DNA from: Terriglobales bacterium
Lineage (GTDB): Bacteria > Acidobacteriota > Terriglobia > Terriglobales > Acidobacteriaceae
Reading direction: 5' to 3'
NCBI GenBank assembly: GCA_015654835.1
Contig: JAATGG010000108.1
Location: 1 to 48,044 of the forward strand
DNA: 48,044 bases
Positions within the stretch are counted from its first letter, which is position 1. Each line of letters starts with the position of its first letter. Positions 16,158-25,040 of this stretch are shown here, in pieces. The notes below the pieces were generated by a model. That model was not told the origin of the DNA. It ran no database searches and was given only the letters and a program-made list of their open reading frames with translations. The position numbers and the translations under genes are program-made.

Positions 16158-17909
16158 ATGCAGAGAGCCGAGTCGATTGAATCATCACCCCGGCCCATAC
16201 CTCTTAGCCTTATTTTGTTAGCGGCGGTGGTCGTTCATCTGCCGCTCTTGCTGATGAAGTTGCCGCTGAAATCGTACGATACGAATTTTCACATTCTGTT
16301 TGCTTCACACTATGTCCATCACTGGTTTACTCCATGGAATTCGAAATGGTATGCGGGATTCTCGCAGACCACCTATCCGCCACTCCCACAGCAATGGGTT
16401 GCATTGATATCGAGGATCGTCGGTCTCGATATGGCGTACATGGCTGTGCAGTTTGCAGCCATCTTGCTTTTGGCACTGGGTGTCTACCGATTTTCTCTGT
16501 TGTGGGTCAACGTGCGTGCTGCATCGATTGCAGCTTTAGCCAGCGTCTTTCTTGGTTCGGAAAGCTTCCTGGTTTACTCTGCCGGGCAGTTAGGAACAAC
16601 TTCTGCTGCGCCAATCTATTTGAACGCATTGCCCTATTTGTTCGAATGGATTCGCCACGGTAAATGGCAGTCATTCCTAAAAGCGAGTGTATTGTTTACT
16701 GCTGCTGCGGCCGCTCACCACGCCACTCTCCTCTTTGGATCGTTCTTCTTTGCTTTGCCCATTCTCGCATTGGTCCTTCTTGATCGCGAAGATGGTGAGA
16801 CAGTCTCGATGCCCGCCTTTTTCGCCCGCACCGCAATCATTGCGGCGGTGGTAGGCGTAGCGATTGCGGTCGTACTTCTACCGTTTTGGATCGCACTTAT
16901 CCATTATCCGGTTACACAAACTCCCATTCCCCATCCCAGCCGGGCAAATTACATCCTAAGTCCCCAGTGGGGCATCAACTACTTCATCGTCCCCTATGGC
17001 GCACTGATTCTAGCTCTGCCCTTCATCTTCGTGCGGGGCGCTGCGGTTACTCGGCTTCGTCCATTGCTGCTTGGTTTCTGGGTAGCATTTCTTGTGGGGC
17101 TCGGAGGGACAACTCCAGTAGGTCGCCTACTATTGGGACGCGCTTTTGAAGTGCTCACGATGGAACGCTTCAGTTATTGGGCGACACTGCTTGCGCTGCC
17201 ATTCGTTGGGCTTTTAGCGTCGGAGTTGGTCGATCGTTTTAGGATGCGAGCGGTTGCGGTTTTGACAGTCTTAGCGGCTTTCAGTTGTGCGCTCGCCGTC
17301 GGCTGGGCTACGTATAGGCCTGCTGATGCTCAAGACTTCAAAGTTGATTCGGTAGCTTCATGGCTTAATCGCGATGGCCACGACAAGTACCGATATATCA
17401 CACTTGGATTCGGAAACAAGATTGCACGCCTGGCGACCATGACGGACGCCAGCAGCGTGGACGGAGAATGGAATTCCGGGCGCATGTTACCGGAACTGAC
17501 TCGCTATGGAGCAGGTGCGCTCACGAGTTCAAAGTATTTTGGTAAGCCTGGTCTCGACGCTCTCCGTGCGATGTTGCTTCACGCGGACGATTACGGACTT
17601 AAGTGGGTCTTTGTTAGAGACCCATATTACGATCCTCTCCTTTCGTTTGCTGGATGGCGGAGAGTCGACGATCTTGAAGACAAGACAATTGAGGTGTGGA
17701 GCAAAGATGGTGTTCCACCGGCTATGGCTGCGAATGCGCCACAGATGCCGCCGCATTGGCAAGGGATCTTGTGGGGGACTCTTCCGTTCGGCAGCAGCGT
17801 ACTGGCAATTTTTGTCGTACTGATCCCAACCAAACAACGGGTCGAGATCCGTGAGGAGCGTTCTTTCGCTACCGATAAAAATCTCGTCCCCGGAAGGCTG
17901 GTCTCGTGA
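16158..17909 (+). CDS. Polytopic GT-C-like membrane protein (PTPS-related membrane family)
   Basis: The 583-residue protein has about 10-11 membrane segments (roughly 15-35, 95-115, 125-150, 170-205, 225-250, 275-300, 305-325, 335-360, 370-390, 530-550). After the first segment comes KSYDTNFHILFASHYVHHW and then WYAGFSQTTYPPLPQQW; an early acidic residue followed by a YPPL motif is typical of membrane proteins annotated 'PTPS-related' (PF10131), which resemble GT-C glycosyltransferases using polyprenyl-phosphate sugars outside the membrane. The name reflects annotation history, not pterin chemistry. AGGGGG precedes the ATG at ideal spacing. Its stop overlaps the next gene by 4 bases (GTGA), so it heads a coupled set of exported proteins. 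Activity as a glycosyltransferase is inferred. Confidence 0.75.
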   Translation: MQRAESIESSPRPIPLSLILLAAVVVHLPLLLMKLPLKSYDTNFHILFASHYVHHWFTPWNSKWYAGFSQTTYPPLPQQWVALISRIVGLDMAYMAVQFAAILLLALGVYRFSLLWVNVRAASIAALASVFLGSESFLVYSAGQLGTTSAAPIYLNALPYLFEWIRHGKWQSFLKASVLFTAAAAAHHATLLFGSFFFALPILALVLLDREDGETVSMPAFFARTAIIAAVVGVAIAVVLLPFWIALIHYPVTQTPIPHPSRANYILSPQWGINYFIVPYGALILALPFIFVRGAAVTRLRPLLLGFWVAFLVGLGGTTPVGRLLLGRAFEVLTMERFSYWATLLALPFVGLLASELVDRFRMRAVAVLTVLAAFSCALAVGWATYRPADAQDFKVDSVASWLNRDGHDKYRYITLGFGNKIARLATMTDASSVDGEWNSGRMLPELTRYGAGALTSSKYFGKPGLDALRAMLLHADDYGLKWVFVRDPYYDPLLSFAGWRRVDDLEDKTIEVWSKDGVPPAMAANAPQMPPHWQGILWGTLPFGSSVLAIFVVLIPTKQRVEIREERSFATDKNLVPGRLVS

Positions 17910-19036
17910 GCAAAGGCGGAGGTTTATTCGCTGCACTTCTTGGTGCCATTACAGCGACGCTGATTGTGATTGGAACCGTATCGCCCGTGTCGTCTGCGTC
18001 TGCCTATGCAGGGAGTGAAACACTGCTGGGTTCGTCATCGACTCCGGAAGAGGCAGTGCAGGGCTTGGGAGATGAAATCCGTCTGCAAGCCTGGGACAGG
18101 GCGTATGCCAGTCTGAGTAACAAGACTCAATTTACTGAGTCAGAATTTATTCATGACATTACGGGATACTACCCGAGTCTACGTACTTATGCGACCTTGG
18201 ATAGCTTTGAAGTAATACCACACCATGCCTCTAGCCGTGAGGCAGATGTTGAGCTCAAGTTACATTGGTCAACTGTTGTTGGAATATCGACAAGCACACG
18301 GGATTTGCGAGTAGTGAGAGATGGCGATCATTGGAAGCCGGAATGGCCGATAGTCAAGGAGCCCACCGTGCCGCCGCAGGTCATCCCTGTGAACTACCTC
18401 CGCTGGGATGTGATCTATCGCGGTGCAGGGGACGATTGGGGAGCACAGGACGTGGAGGCACCCCACGTACGTATTGTGGACATGCATCCTATTGAGCGTG
18501 CTGAAGGGCTAGTGATTCTCGGTGAACTTCTCAATGAAGATGTAGTGCCTGCCTACGTAACTGTCGCTGCTACTCTGCAGTCGAAAAGCGGAGCTTCCAT
18601 TGCAACCGAAGGGAGTTTCGACAAGATATCTCACCTTTTGTTGCCGAAGCAAGTTACACCCTTTCTTATCAAGTTCCCGGATATCGGCCTATCTCAAGTC
18701 GGCAGTGTGCGCATGGCGCCTCTATCCAGCCTGGTGGCAGCATCTGCAGATCCGGTAATCGAAATCCAGGATCAGCAGTTGACTCCAGCCCCAGATGCTT
18801 CGTTGAGAGGGAAACTTGTCAATCAGAGCGGCCAGGTGGTGAATGTTGCGCACGTGCTTGGGACCTTCTACGACAAAGGTGGACAGGTGGTCTGGGTTGC
18901 GGATCAGTACATCGACCACGCTCTGTTACCTCAGACGCCAGTTCCATTTGAAATTCATATTCCCGAAGATCTTGCCCGAAAGGTCAGTAGCCAGCGCACT
19001 GTTATCGCGACTTATAGTTCTGGAGGGTCTCAATGA
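17906..19036 (+). CDS. Exported NTF2-like plus FxLYD-type protein
   Basis: A GTG start overlaps the preceding stop as GTGA, so translation is coupled. The 376-residue product has a signal peptide or N-terminal anchor (about 5-33), an NTF2-like region (about 45-150: TPEEAVQGLGDEIRLQAWD ... then a strand-rich part closing with VVRDGDHWKPEW), and two successive beta-sandwich units (about 185-275 and 285-370) with the hydrophobic pattern of FxLYD domains: LNEDVVPAYVTVAATLQS and VNQSGQVVNVAHVLGTFYD. FxLYD domains are extracytoplasmic and of unknown role. The gene keeps close company with the GT-C protein and the next two exported proteins, so a periplasmic complex is likely. Domain calls are by pattern. 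Confidence 0.65.
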   Translation: MSKGGGLFAALLGAITATLIVIGTVSPVSSASAYAGSETLLGSSSTPEEAVQGLGDEIRLQAWDRAYASLSNKTQFTESEFIHDITGYYPSLRTYATLDSFEVIPHHASSREADVELKLHWSTVVGISTSTRDLRVVRDGDHWKPEWPIVKEPTVPPQVIPVNYLRWDVIYRGAGDDWGAQDVEAPHVRIVDMHPIERAEGLVILGELLNEDVVPAYVTVAATLQSKSGASIATEGSFDKISHLLLPKQVTPFLIKFPDIGLSQVGSVRMAPLSSLVAASADPVIEIQDQQLTPAPDASLRGKLVNQSGQVVNVAHVLGTFYDKGGQVVWVADQYIDHALLPQTPVPFEIHIPEDLARKVSSQRTVIATYSSGGSQ

Positions 19037-19905
19037 CCTTTAGGAAAGCAGCTCTTTTAGCCAGCCTTGCCGTAGTGGCAACGCATCTCGTTTTGGCTCA
19101 AGGAACGGGTATTGAAGTACCGAAGACCGTTGAAGCAGGCAAGTCTTTCTCGATTCAATGTAGTGGCAACGGAAGGGCGATTCTATACATCATAGGTCCA
19201 GGGCAGGTGGTGAGACGAGATGTGCAGTTGGGGCAGCCTGCTTTATTTTCTTCTGGATCGCTCTACAATGCCGGTTACTATCTGGCCGTTCTGGCAGGAG
19301 GCTCTTCTCGGCAGCAAAAAACATTCGATGTTATAGCTGCGAGTCAGCCTGCAGAACTAAGTTTTCTCGCGAAGCCATCCCGTCTTCCGGTTGGATTGCA
19401 TGATGGTATCACTGGTGCGGTATATGTTTTCGATGCCTATCACAATCTGGTTACGGTACCAATGAGAGTCTCGTTTGAGTTGGCCAACCCGGTGGGCGCT
19501 GTGCAGACAAGAACGATGATTACGCACGAAGGCGCGGCTTGGACAACGATTGATTCCACCGCGCAGCAGGGCAACGATAGGTTTGTTGTTCGACTGGGTG
19601 GAATTTCAAATTTACGCGTAATCGGGCAGGTACCTGGCGATCCTTGTGGACTCAAGATGAATGCGAGCCAATCGGGATCGCATGTTCATCTGGTGACGGA
19701 TCCAGTGCGGGATTGCAGTGGAAACGCTGTCCCCGATGGAACAGTCGTTACCTTCACAGAGACTTACAATGGCACTCAGTCTACTGTAGACGTGCCCCTC
19801 AAACGCGGAATTGCCGAGGTGGAAATGCCTGCCTACAGCGGGGCAAGAATCTCCATTGCGAGCGGAGTGGTGTTGGGAAATGAAATTCGCTGGGAAGGGA
19901 AGTGA
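19033..19905 (+). CDS. Exported Ig-like domain protein, function unknown
   Basis: An ATG overlaps the preceding TGA by 4 bases. The 290-residue product has a clean signal peptide (MTFRKAALLASLAVVATHLVLAQ) and then three beta-rich units: about 25-100 (with a YNAGYYLAVLAGG strand typical of bacterial Ig folds), 105-205 (LPVGLHDGITGAVYVFDAY, like invasin/Big_1 domains), and 206-290 with two cysteines (PGDPCGLKM, RDCSGN) that may form a disulfide. No catalytic motif is visible. A structural or adhesion role next to the glycan machinery is an inference from context. Confidence 0.6.
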   Translation: MTFRKAALLASLAVVATHLVLAQGTGIEVPKTVEAGKSFSIQCSGNGRAILYIIGPGQVVRRDVQLGQPALFSSGSLYNAGYYLAVLAGGSSRQQKTFDVIAASQPAELSFLAKPSRLPVGLHDGITGAVYVFDAYHNLVTVPMRVSFELANPVGAVQTRTMITHEGAAWTTIDSTAQQGNDRFVVRLGGISNLRVIGQVPGDPCGLKMNASQSGSHVHLVTDPVRDCSGNAVPDGTVVTFTETYNGTQSTVDVPLKRGIAEVEMPAYSGARISIASGVVLGNEIRWEGK

Positions 19906-20405
19906 GTATGTTGAGACGCTTCTTGATTCTCTGCTCCGTCATCACGGCCACTTCGAGCTTTGTGGCCGCTCAGGCCAAGGTACACGTGCAACCCGCAAAC
20001 TTGCAGGGCCCGCGTGCTTTGCAGGACCAGACGGCAGCGGCAGTGATTCGTGACTATCTGCAGTCTTGGAAGACACTAGGAATCGCCATGGAGCAGAACC
20101 GTACAGATCTGCTCGATCGGGATTTTGTCGGATCCGCTAAAGATAAACTTGCCGCGACAATCGGACAACAGTCCGCAGTTGGTATTCGTACCCGGTATCA
20201 GGATCGCGCGCACGATGTTCATATCGTCTTTTACTCACCGGAAGGACTATCCATCGAACTAATTGACAATGTCGAATATGAATTGCAAATCCTAGATCAC
20301 GACAAGGTTCAAACCACTCAGCAAATGCACGCCCGTTATGTTGTCATCCTGACCCCAGCCGAAGTGCGATGGAGGGTCCGCGTCTTTCAGGCAGATTCGG
20401 AGTAA
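19902..20405 (+). CDS. Small exported NTF2-like protein
   Basis: The frame opens with GTG at 19902, overlapping the previous TGA, or ATG at 19908. The 167-residue product has a signal peptide ending ATSSFVAAQA, then a single alpha+beta domain: a helix AAAVIRDYLQSWKTLGIAMEQ, and strands ending RYVVILTPAEVRWRVRVF. This order suggests an NTF2-like cone, similar in style to the N-terminal part of the protein two genes upstream. It is the fourth gene of the overlapping run. Function unknown. Confidence 0.55.
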   Translation: MSMLRRFLILCSVITATSSFVAAQAKVHVQPANLQGPRALQDQTAAAVIRDYLQSWKTLGIAMEQNRTDLLDRDFVGSAKDKLAATIGQQSAVGIRTRYQDRAHDVHIVFYSPEGLSIELIDNVEYELQILDHDKVQTTQQMHARYVVILTPAEVRWRVRVFQADSE

Positions 20406-20503
20406 GCACGCATCTCTCAATTTCTCTCTCGTACGATACATTCTTAGTAATGATGAACAGTCGGAGAAGAAGAAATCAGGAAAAATTTCTAGGAGTGGAC
20501 ACT

Positions 20504-21502
20504 ATGATCTCGGTGGTCGTACCCATTTATAACGAAGAGGAACTAATTTTGCAGTTCCATGAGGCTGTGGCCAGCTCCTTGCAGAGCACAGGCACACAAT
20601 GGGAAGTTGTCTACGTAAACGATGGCTCCATCGATTCTTCTCTGGAGTTGCTCAGAGGATTGCAGACCGTGGATTCCCACGTCGTCGTGATAGAACTATC
20701 TCGCAACTGGGGACATATGGGCGCGATTTCGGCTGGTCTTCAGACTGCGCGCGGTCAGGCTGTCATCCTGATGGATGGCGACTTTCAGGATCCGCCAGAG
20801 GTGCTGCCGCAATTGATCGATGCATGGCGCGATGGTGCTGAGATTGTTGTTGCCGTAAGAAGAAGCAGACAGGAACGCCGTAAGATTTTAGCTAAACTCT
20901 TTCCTCTTTTCTATAAAGTGCTAGGCGCTCTCTCTGACTATCCAATTCCCTTGAATGCTGGAATCTTCGGTCTTATGGATCGAAAGGCCGTAGACTCGGT
21001 CAATGCTTTGGGAGAGAGGAACAGATATCTGCCTGGCTTGCGGGCATGGGTGGGATATAAGAATAGTGTCGTGCTCTATGACCGCCAAGATCGAGCGGCC
21101 GGGGACGGTAAGCTTTCATTCATAAGCCGCATCAAGTATGCAATGGATGCAATCACAAGCTTCAGCTATAAACCTCTTCGGCTCAGCTTTGCGCTATTTT
21201 GTTTTTCGAGTTGTATGGCCGTGCTTCTGGCACTCTCGATGCTTTTGTCAAAGAGTGCAGTTGCCTGCGCAGGTTTCGGGATCGCATCTGCGGTGTTCTT
21301 TATGGGTGGGTTGCTCCTTCTATGCCTCGGGGTGTTGGGTGAATATCTGGGGCGGGTATATGACGAAGTTCGTGGCAGACCCATCTCCATCATCAGTAAG
21401 GTGCATCGCTCTGCGGTAATGATCGGGACTCAAGTTGGAGGCGGACAGAATGAAGAAGAGGTCAGAGCCGCCAGAACGATTCTTCGCTCTGAAGCTGCAT
21501 AG
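20504..21502 (+). CDS. GT2 polyprenyl-phosphate glycosyltransferase (DPM1/GtrB type)
   Basis: The 332-residue protein starts at ATG 20504, preceded by AGGAG at 8-base spacing; the frame is open further up to 20369 but would overlap the previous gene. It has the GT-A fold: MISVVVPIYNEEE, then VVYVNDGSIDSS, LSRNWGHMGAISAGL and the metal-binding MDGDFQDPPE. Two membrane segments follow (about 230-255 and 260-290), then LGEYLGRVYDEVRGRP, the hallmark end of GtrB/DPM1-like enzymes. These load glucose, mannose or a similar sugar onto undecaprenyl phosphate for later use by a GT-C enzyme outside the membrane. The GT-C-like protein at 16158, in the same gene run, is the obvious candidate user. The exact sugar is unknown. 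Confidence 0.88.
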   Translation: MISVVVPIYNEEELILQFHEAVASSLQSTGTQWEVVYVNDGSIDSSLELLRGLQTVDSHVVVIELSRNWGHMGAISAGLQTARGQAVILMDGDFQDPPEVLPQLIDAWRDGAEIVVAVRRSRQERRKILAKLFPLFYKVLGALSDYPIPLNAGIFGLMDRKAVDSVNALGERNRYLPGLRAWVGYKNSVVLYDRQDRAAGDGKLSFISRIKYAMDAITSFSYKPLRLSFALFCFSSCMAVLLALSMLLSKSAVACAGFGIASAVFFMGGLLLLCLGVLGEYLGRVYDEVRGRPISIISKVHRSAVMIGTQVGGGQNEEEVRAARTILRSEAA

Positions 21503-21512
21503 GGTCAAGAGT

Positions 21513-21538
21513 ATCCTCCAGTGAGAGAACTGGAGGAT
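21513..21538 (+). terminator. Hairpin after the GT2 gene
   Basis: A perfect 9-bp stem, ATCCTCCAG (21513-21521) and CTGGAGGAT (21530-21538), with an 8-base loop, lies 10 bases after the GT2 stop and is followed by GTATGCTTTCTGCC. It probably ends the 16158-21502 operon. The remaining bases to 21800 contain nothing I recognise. Confidence 0.5.
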
Positions 21539-21800
21539 GTATGCTTTCTGCCTCTTAAGGTATATGTTGATGCATTTGAGCCAGAATGCTGCTCTATCCA
21601 GTGATCTTGGGTAAATGGTCTATGTTGTACTGTGTCGAAAAAGTTTGCGCGCATTTGAGAGTGAAAAAGCGCAGGGATCTTTCATCTTCCCTGTGTTTAT
21701 CTAACTTGCTCTAAACATCTCATAGCGGCACTTTGAGCGAGACGCTTCTGCACTTACTTGAAAAAATTAGTGAGCGCCGAATAATTGTCCCGACAAAATT

Positions 21801-22784
21801 CTATTTTGCCGGGGGAGATACCGAGACCTGATTCTGATCTCCTGCTTTGCAAGATGGAAGACCATCCTCAATTGCTGTACCTTCCTCGTGATCATTCCAT
21901 GTTTCAATCATTAGAAATGGCGGAACATTGTCCGACGCAAAGTATCTATGCCAGAAATTGAAGGTGTCGGTATAGGTTTGACCGCATCGCGAAGCGATAT
22001 GACGGTTGAGTCCCCACGAGGCCTTACTATCATTGAAGCTTGCCCATGCGCCGCCAACGATGATCTTGTCGGAATACTTTGATTGCATGGTTTGATAAAA
22101 TTCACTTAGATATTCTTCCCCCCAATTACTGCCATCGGGAGCCCATCCCTTACTCCCAGGGCTCACCCAGGCATAAAACCCATCAAACGCGTCTGCATAC
22201 GGTCCCGGAAGATTTTCATAGATGAGGAACGGTGGTACGGGCCACTTATTCACCAACGTGCGAACCTTGCTCCAATCCGTATGGCCGCCTTTGGGAAAAA
22301 CGAAGATTACGGGCTTACCCTGGTATGTGAGATACGCTTGATTTCCTGGTGACTTCGACGATAGATAGGTGTCATGGAACATGGTGAAATCCGCAAGAGT
22401 CTCGTCAGTAGCGCCGTCCTCCTGATCCGTCTCGTCATACATCATCGCGAGGTGGAACTTCTTGCTGGCTGCTGTTGCCTGCATAATGGCATAGCTGCGA
22501 TCGATGAAGGGTTCCCGATCCCCGTACCAGTCCACTACAAATGCGGAAATCCCCATGGCTTGTGCTTCATGAATCTGTTTGGCTATCACTGTAGGGTCTT
22601 GGGTAGAATAGCCGGTGGAGATATGCTTTGGATGTCCGAACCATGCCTCATAGAGAGCCACAACCTCTGGAACAGGACCAACGGCCTTATATCTCAAATT
22701 TACCTTAGGAGATGGCCCCGGATCGCTACATCCATGAGGCAGTAAAAGAAGGAAAAGGAATGCAGTGCTTGCATAATTGAACAT
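21801..22784 (-). CDS. Exported GH99-like glycoside hydrolase
   Basis: The 327-residue product has an N-terminal signal (FLFLLLLPHGC; Cys19 may be lipidated although the lipobox is poor). The mature part fits GH99-like (and GH71-like) TIM-barrel proteins: VALYEAWFGHPKH, then the spaced QIHEAQAMGISAFVVDWYGD, then LAMMYDE, KPVIFVFPKGG, a DGFYAWV strand, IIVGGAWASFND and the C-terminal LMIETWNDHEEGTAIE, matching the 'W-N-E/D-w-x-E-G-x-x-x-E' end of the family. GH99 enzymes are endo-alpha-mannanases; GH99-like domains also occur in polysaccharide clusters. The gene is divergent from the flippase, and may trim or recycle the locus's own glycan. Substrate is not known. Confidence 0.75.
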   Translation of the reverse strand: MFNYASTAFLFLLLLPHGCSDPGPSPKVNLRYKAVGPVPEVVALYEAWFGHPKHISTGYSTQDPTVIAKQIHEAQAMGISAFVVDWYGDREPFIDRSYAIMQATAASKKFHLAMMYDETDQEDGATDETLADFTMFHDTYLSSKSPGNQAYLTYQGKPVIFVFPKGGHTDWSKVRTLVNKWPVPPFLIYENLPGPYADAFDGFYAWVSPGSKGWAPDGSNWGEEYLSEFYQTMQSKYSDKIIVGGAWASFNDSKASWGLNRHIASRCGQTYTDTFNFWHRYFASDNVPPFLMIETWNDHEEGTAIEDGLPSCKAGDQNQVSVSPPAK

Positions 22785-22858
22785 AGGCTAGCTACTTAGA
22801 AGCGCAACAAGCCTGTTCTGGTTGTAAATCCTGCAATCTTACACCGCCTGATTTATCG

Positions 22859-22936
22859 GCTCACCGATTGTGAGCAGCCGGAATGGCTATTTCCGCATCC
22901 CACAAAGTGTTGCCAAAATACCAGAACCGATGCGGA
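22859..22936. promoter_or_regulatory. Divergent intergenic region with two inverted repeats
   Basis: Between the GH99-like gene (minus) and the flippase (plus) are GCTCAC-CGATT-GTGAGC (22859-22875) and a wider pair TCCGCATC (22892-22899) and GATGCGGA (22929-22936). Either could be an operator shared by the two divergent genes. No strong sigma-70 promoter stands out. Confidence 0.3.
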
Positions 22937-22967
22937 TTTCTAGCGTGGGAAACGGAGCGTCGAGAGC

Positions 22968-24938
22968 GTGGCGAATGGCTTGACTCAAAATACGAAATCA
23001 CTACAGGCCCGCATCGTCTCCGGAAGCGTGATACTTCTTTCAGGATCAGGGTTGGCAACAGCAGTAAATCTTGCCTATAACATCGTGGTCGCCCGCTTCC
23101 TTGGCCCGAAGGGCTTCGGACACGCTACAGTTGTCTATACGCTTCTTACTCTTATTTCAGCGGTGACACTCTCCTTTCAGATCATCTCGGCAAAGGTGGT
23201 GGCACTACAGAGCAGTCCCGAGAGAAAGTCTGCCGTCTATCGTTGCTTCCATCACGGAGCCTGGGTATGCGGAGTGATCGCTGCCTTAGCTCTGCTCTTG
23301 TTTCGGGAACCTATTGCGAATTATTTAAATTTGCCTAGTTCGATTCTCGTTTCACTCCTTGCGGTAGGTGCGGCCTTCTATGTCCCACTTGGATGCCGCC
23401 GAGGTTATATTCAGGGCACCTACGGATTTCGCGGATTTGCTTTCAACCTTGTTCTTGAGGGCGTGCTTCGGCTTGGTGGATCTCTACTACTGATCCTGAC
23501 GGGCTTCGGAGTGCGCGGAGTGATCGCGGCAAACGCGGCCGCGGTAGCCATCGCCTATTTTGCTATCGCGCCTAAGTTGACAGGGCATAGCTCGAATCCA
23601 CTGCGGTTCTCATATGCATTCCGTGAAACATCCCAGGCAATGGTGTTCTTTGCCGGTCAAGTGCTCATCAATAACTGTGACATCGTGCTCGTCAAGCATT
23701 TCTTTCCGGCAACGGCTGCGGGATCGTATGCTGCTGTGGCGATGGTGGGACGCGTGATTTATGCGTTTTCCTCGGCGGTGGTTAATAGCATGTTTCCGTT
23801 GGTGGCAGGTACTCGGGACGAGGAACGAAGGGATCTCAAGGTCATTGCAACTTCGCTGATGTTGGTGTTGGGCATTGGGTCCGTTCTAACCATAGGCTTG
23901 CGCATTGCCCCTGTTGGCATCTGGACAACTTTTTTTGGATCGGGGTTCGCTATAGGTGGAAAGTATGATCTTCCCTATCTTCTTGCGCTCTATGCAGCCA
24001 CCACTGTCATCTATTCCCTTAGTGTAGTTATTATTACTTTCGAGATGTCCTATAAGATCGCCAATACAAGCTGGGTTCAACTGGCATTCAGTGGATTGTT
24101 AGTTGCAGCGATTTGCCGCTTCCATTCCTCGCTGCGCGAAGTTATTTTGGTGCAGCTTATTTTGATGGTCGTTCTTCTGGTGTTAGTGGCACTCCCATTT
24201 CTTCTCGACTCTCTTAGTAACCCGAATGATCTGGTAAGGGTTGGTAGCCATCGCCCGATACGGATTAGTCGGCGCGTGTCCGAAGACGAGGTCATTGCGG
24301 AGTTTCTAAAGAGCGATTTCCGCAATTCAGCATTTCGGGAGTACCAGGGAAGCTTACGTGAGATTGTGGTAAATCCGAATCTCCAAGATGCTGCAGAAAA
24401 TTCAAAGCGGCGTGCGCTGCTATTCCTTCGACACCTTTCTCTATGGAAAGAGATCCCAGCCGGAACAGAGTGGTTTGAAGTCAAAGTTCAGAATGCAGAT
24501 CTTGATCAAATTCGTGTTTTTCCGCGCGCACAGTGGCGAAAGCTGGCCCGCGGTAACTTCTCAATCACGGGAGTGGTCAAACGCATGCGCACTCACCAAC
24601 ATCTGGTAGATGCTCCATTCCTTTCTAAAATTGCGGCAATTCGAGACTACCTTAGCGAGGAGGATAGTGGATTTGGCGCTGTGCTTCTAATTGGGGTAAA
24701 CAGCAGGCAACCTTTAACTGTTTTGGATGGAAACCATCGGCTTGTCGCAGCGATGTTGGCGTCTCCGAGTAGAGTGCAGAAGCTGCGGTTCTTTTGTGGA
24801 TTGTCGCCTCGCATGGCGGAATGTTGCTGGTATAACACGAATTTCATGACTCTTTTTCGATACGGCAGGAATGTGCTGATGCACGCTGTGCGCGATCCGG
24901 AAGCAGAGCTTGCACGTCTTTTACAAAGCCCCGGATAA
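22968..24938 (+). CDS. Wzx/MATE-type flippase fused to a ParB-like C-terminal domain
   Basis: The start is GTG at 22968 with a GGAG about 10 bases upstream. Residues about 15-425 form a polysaccharide-transporter fold of 12 or so membrane segments, starting with the typical GSGLATAVNLAYNIVVARFLGPKGFG loop. Such proteins flip lipid-linked oligosaccharides across the inner membrane. Residues about 435-656 form an additional soluble domain with a charged helical segment, a strand-rich segment, and TVLDGNHRLVAAML (about 585-598), close to the DGxHR motif of ParB/sulfiredoxin folds, followed by SPRMAECCWYNTNFMTLFRYGRN. I recall the second part as a stand-alone family of unknown function; its fusion to a flippase is unusual. 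No frame break is visible at the join, so the fusion seems genuine. Confidence 0.8.
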   Translation: MANGLTQNTKSLQARIVSGSVILLSGSGLATAVNLAYNIVVARFLGPKGFGHATVVYTLLTLISAVTLSFQIISAKVVALQSSPERKSAVYRCFHHGAWVCGVIAALALLLFREPIANYLNLPSSILVSLLAVGAAFYVPLGCRRGYIQGTYGFRGFAFNLVLEGVLRLGGSLLLILTGFGVRGVIAANAAAVAIAYFAIAPKLTGHSSNPLRFSYAFRETSQAMVFFAGQVLINNCDIVLVKHFFPATAAGSYAAVAMVGRVIYAFSSAVVNSMFPLVAGTRDEERRDLKVIATSLMLVLGIGSVLTIGLRIAPVGIWTTFFGSGFAIGGKYDLPYLLALYAATTVIYSLSVVIITFEMSYKIANTSWVQLAFSGLLVAAICRFHSSLREVILVQLILMVVLLVLVALPFLLDSLSNPNDLVRVGSHRPIRISRRVSEDEVIAEFLKSDFRNSAFREYQGSLREIVVNPNLQDAAENSKRRALLFLRHLSLWKEIPAGTEWFEVKVQNADLDQIRVFPRAQWRKLARGNFSITGVVKRMRTHQHLVDAPFLSKIAAIRDYLSEEDSGFGAVLLIGVNSRQPLTVLDGNHRLVAAMLASPSRVQKLRFFCGLSPRMAECCWYNTNFMTLFRYGRNVLMHAVRDPEAELARLLQSPG

Positions 24939-25040
24939 CTAAAAGCTGCGTAGCCTTAAAGAAAATTATCTGCTTTTTGCAGAACCATTGTGCAGTTATC
25001 ACGGATGGCGCGATGTCAGAATCAAAGGTGGAGATAGGAT

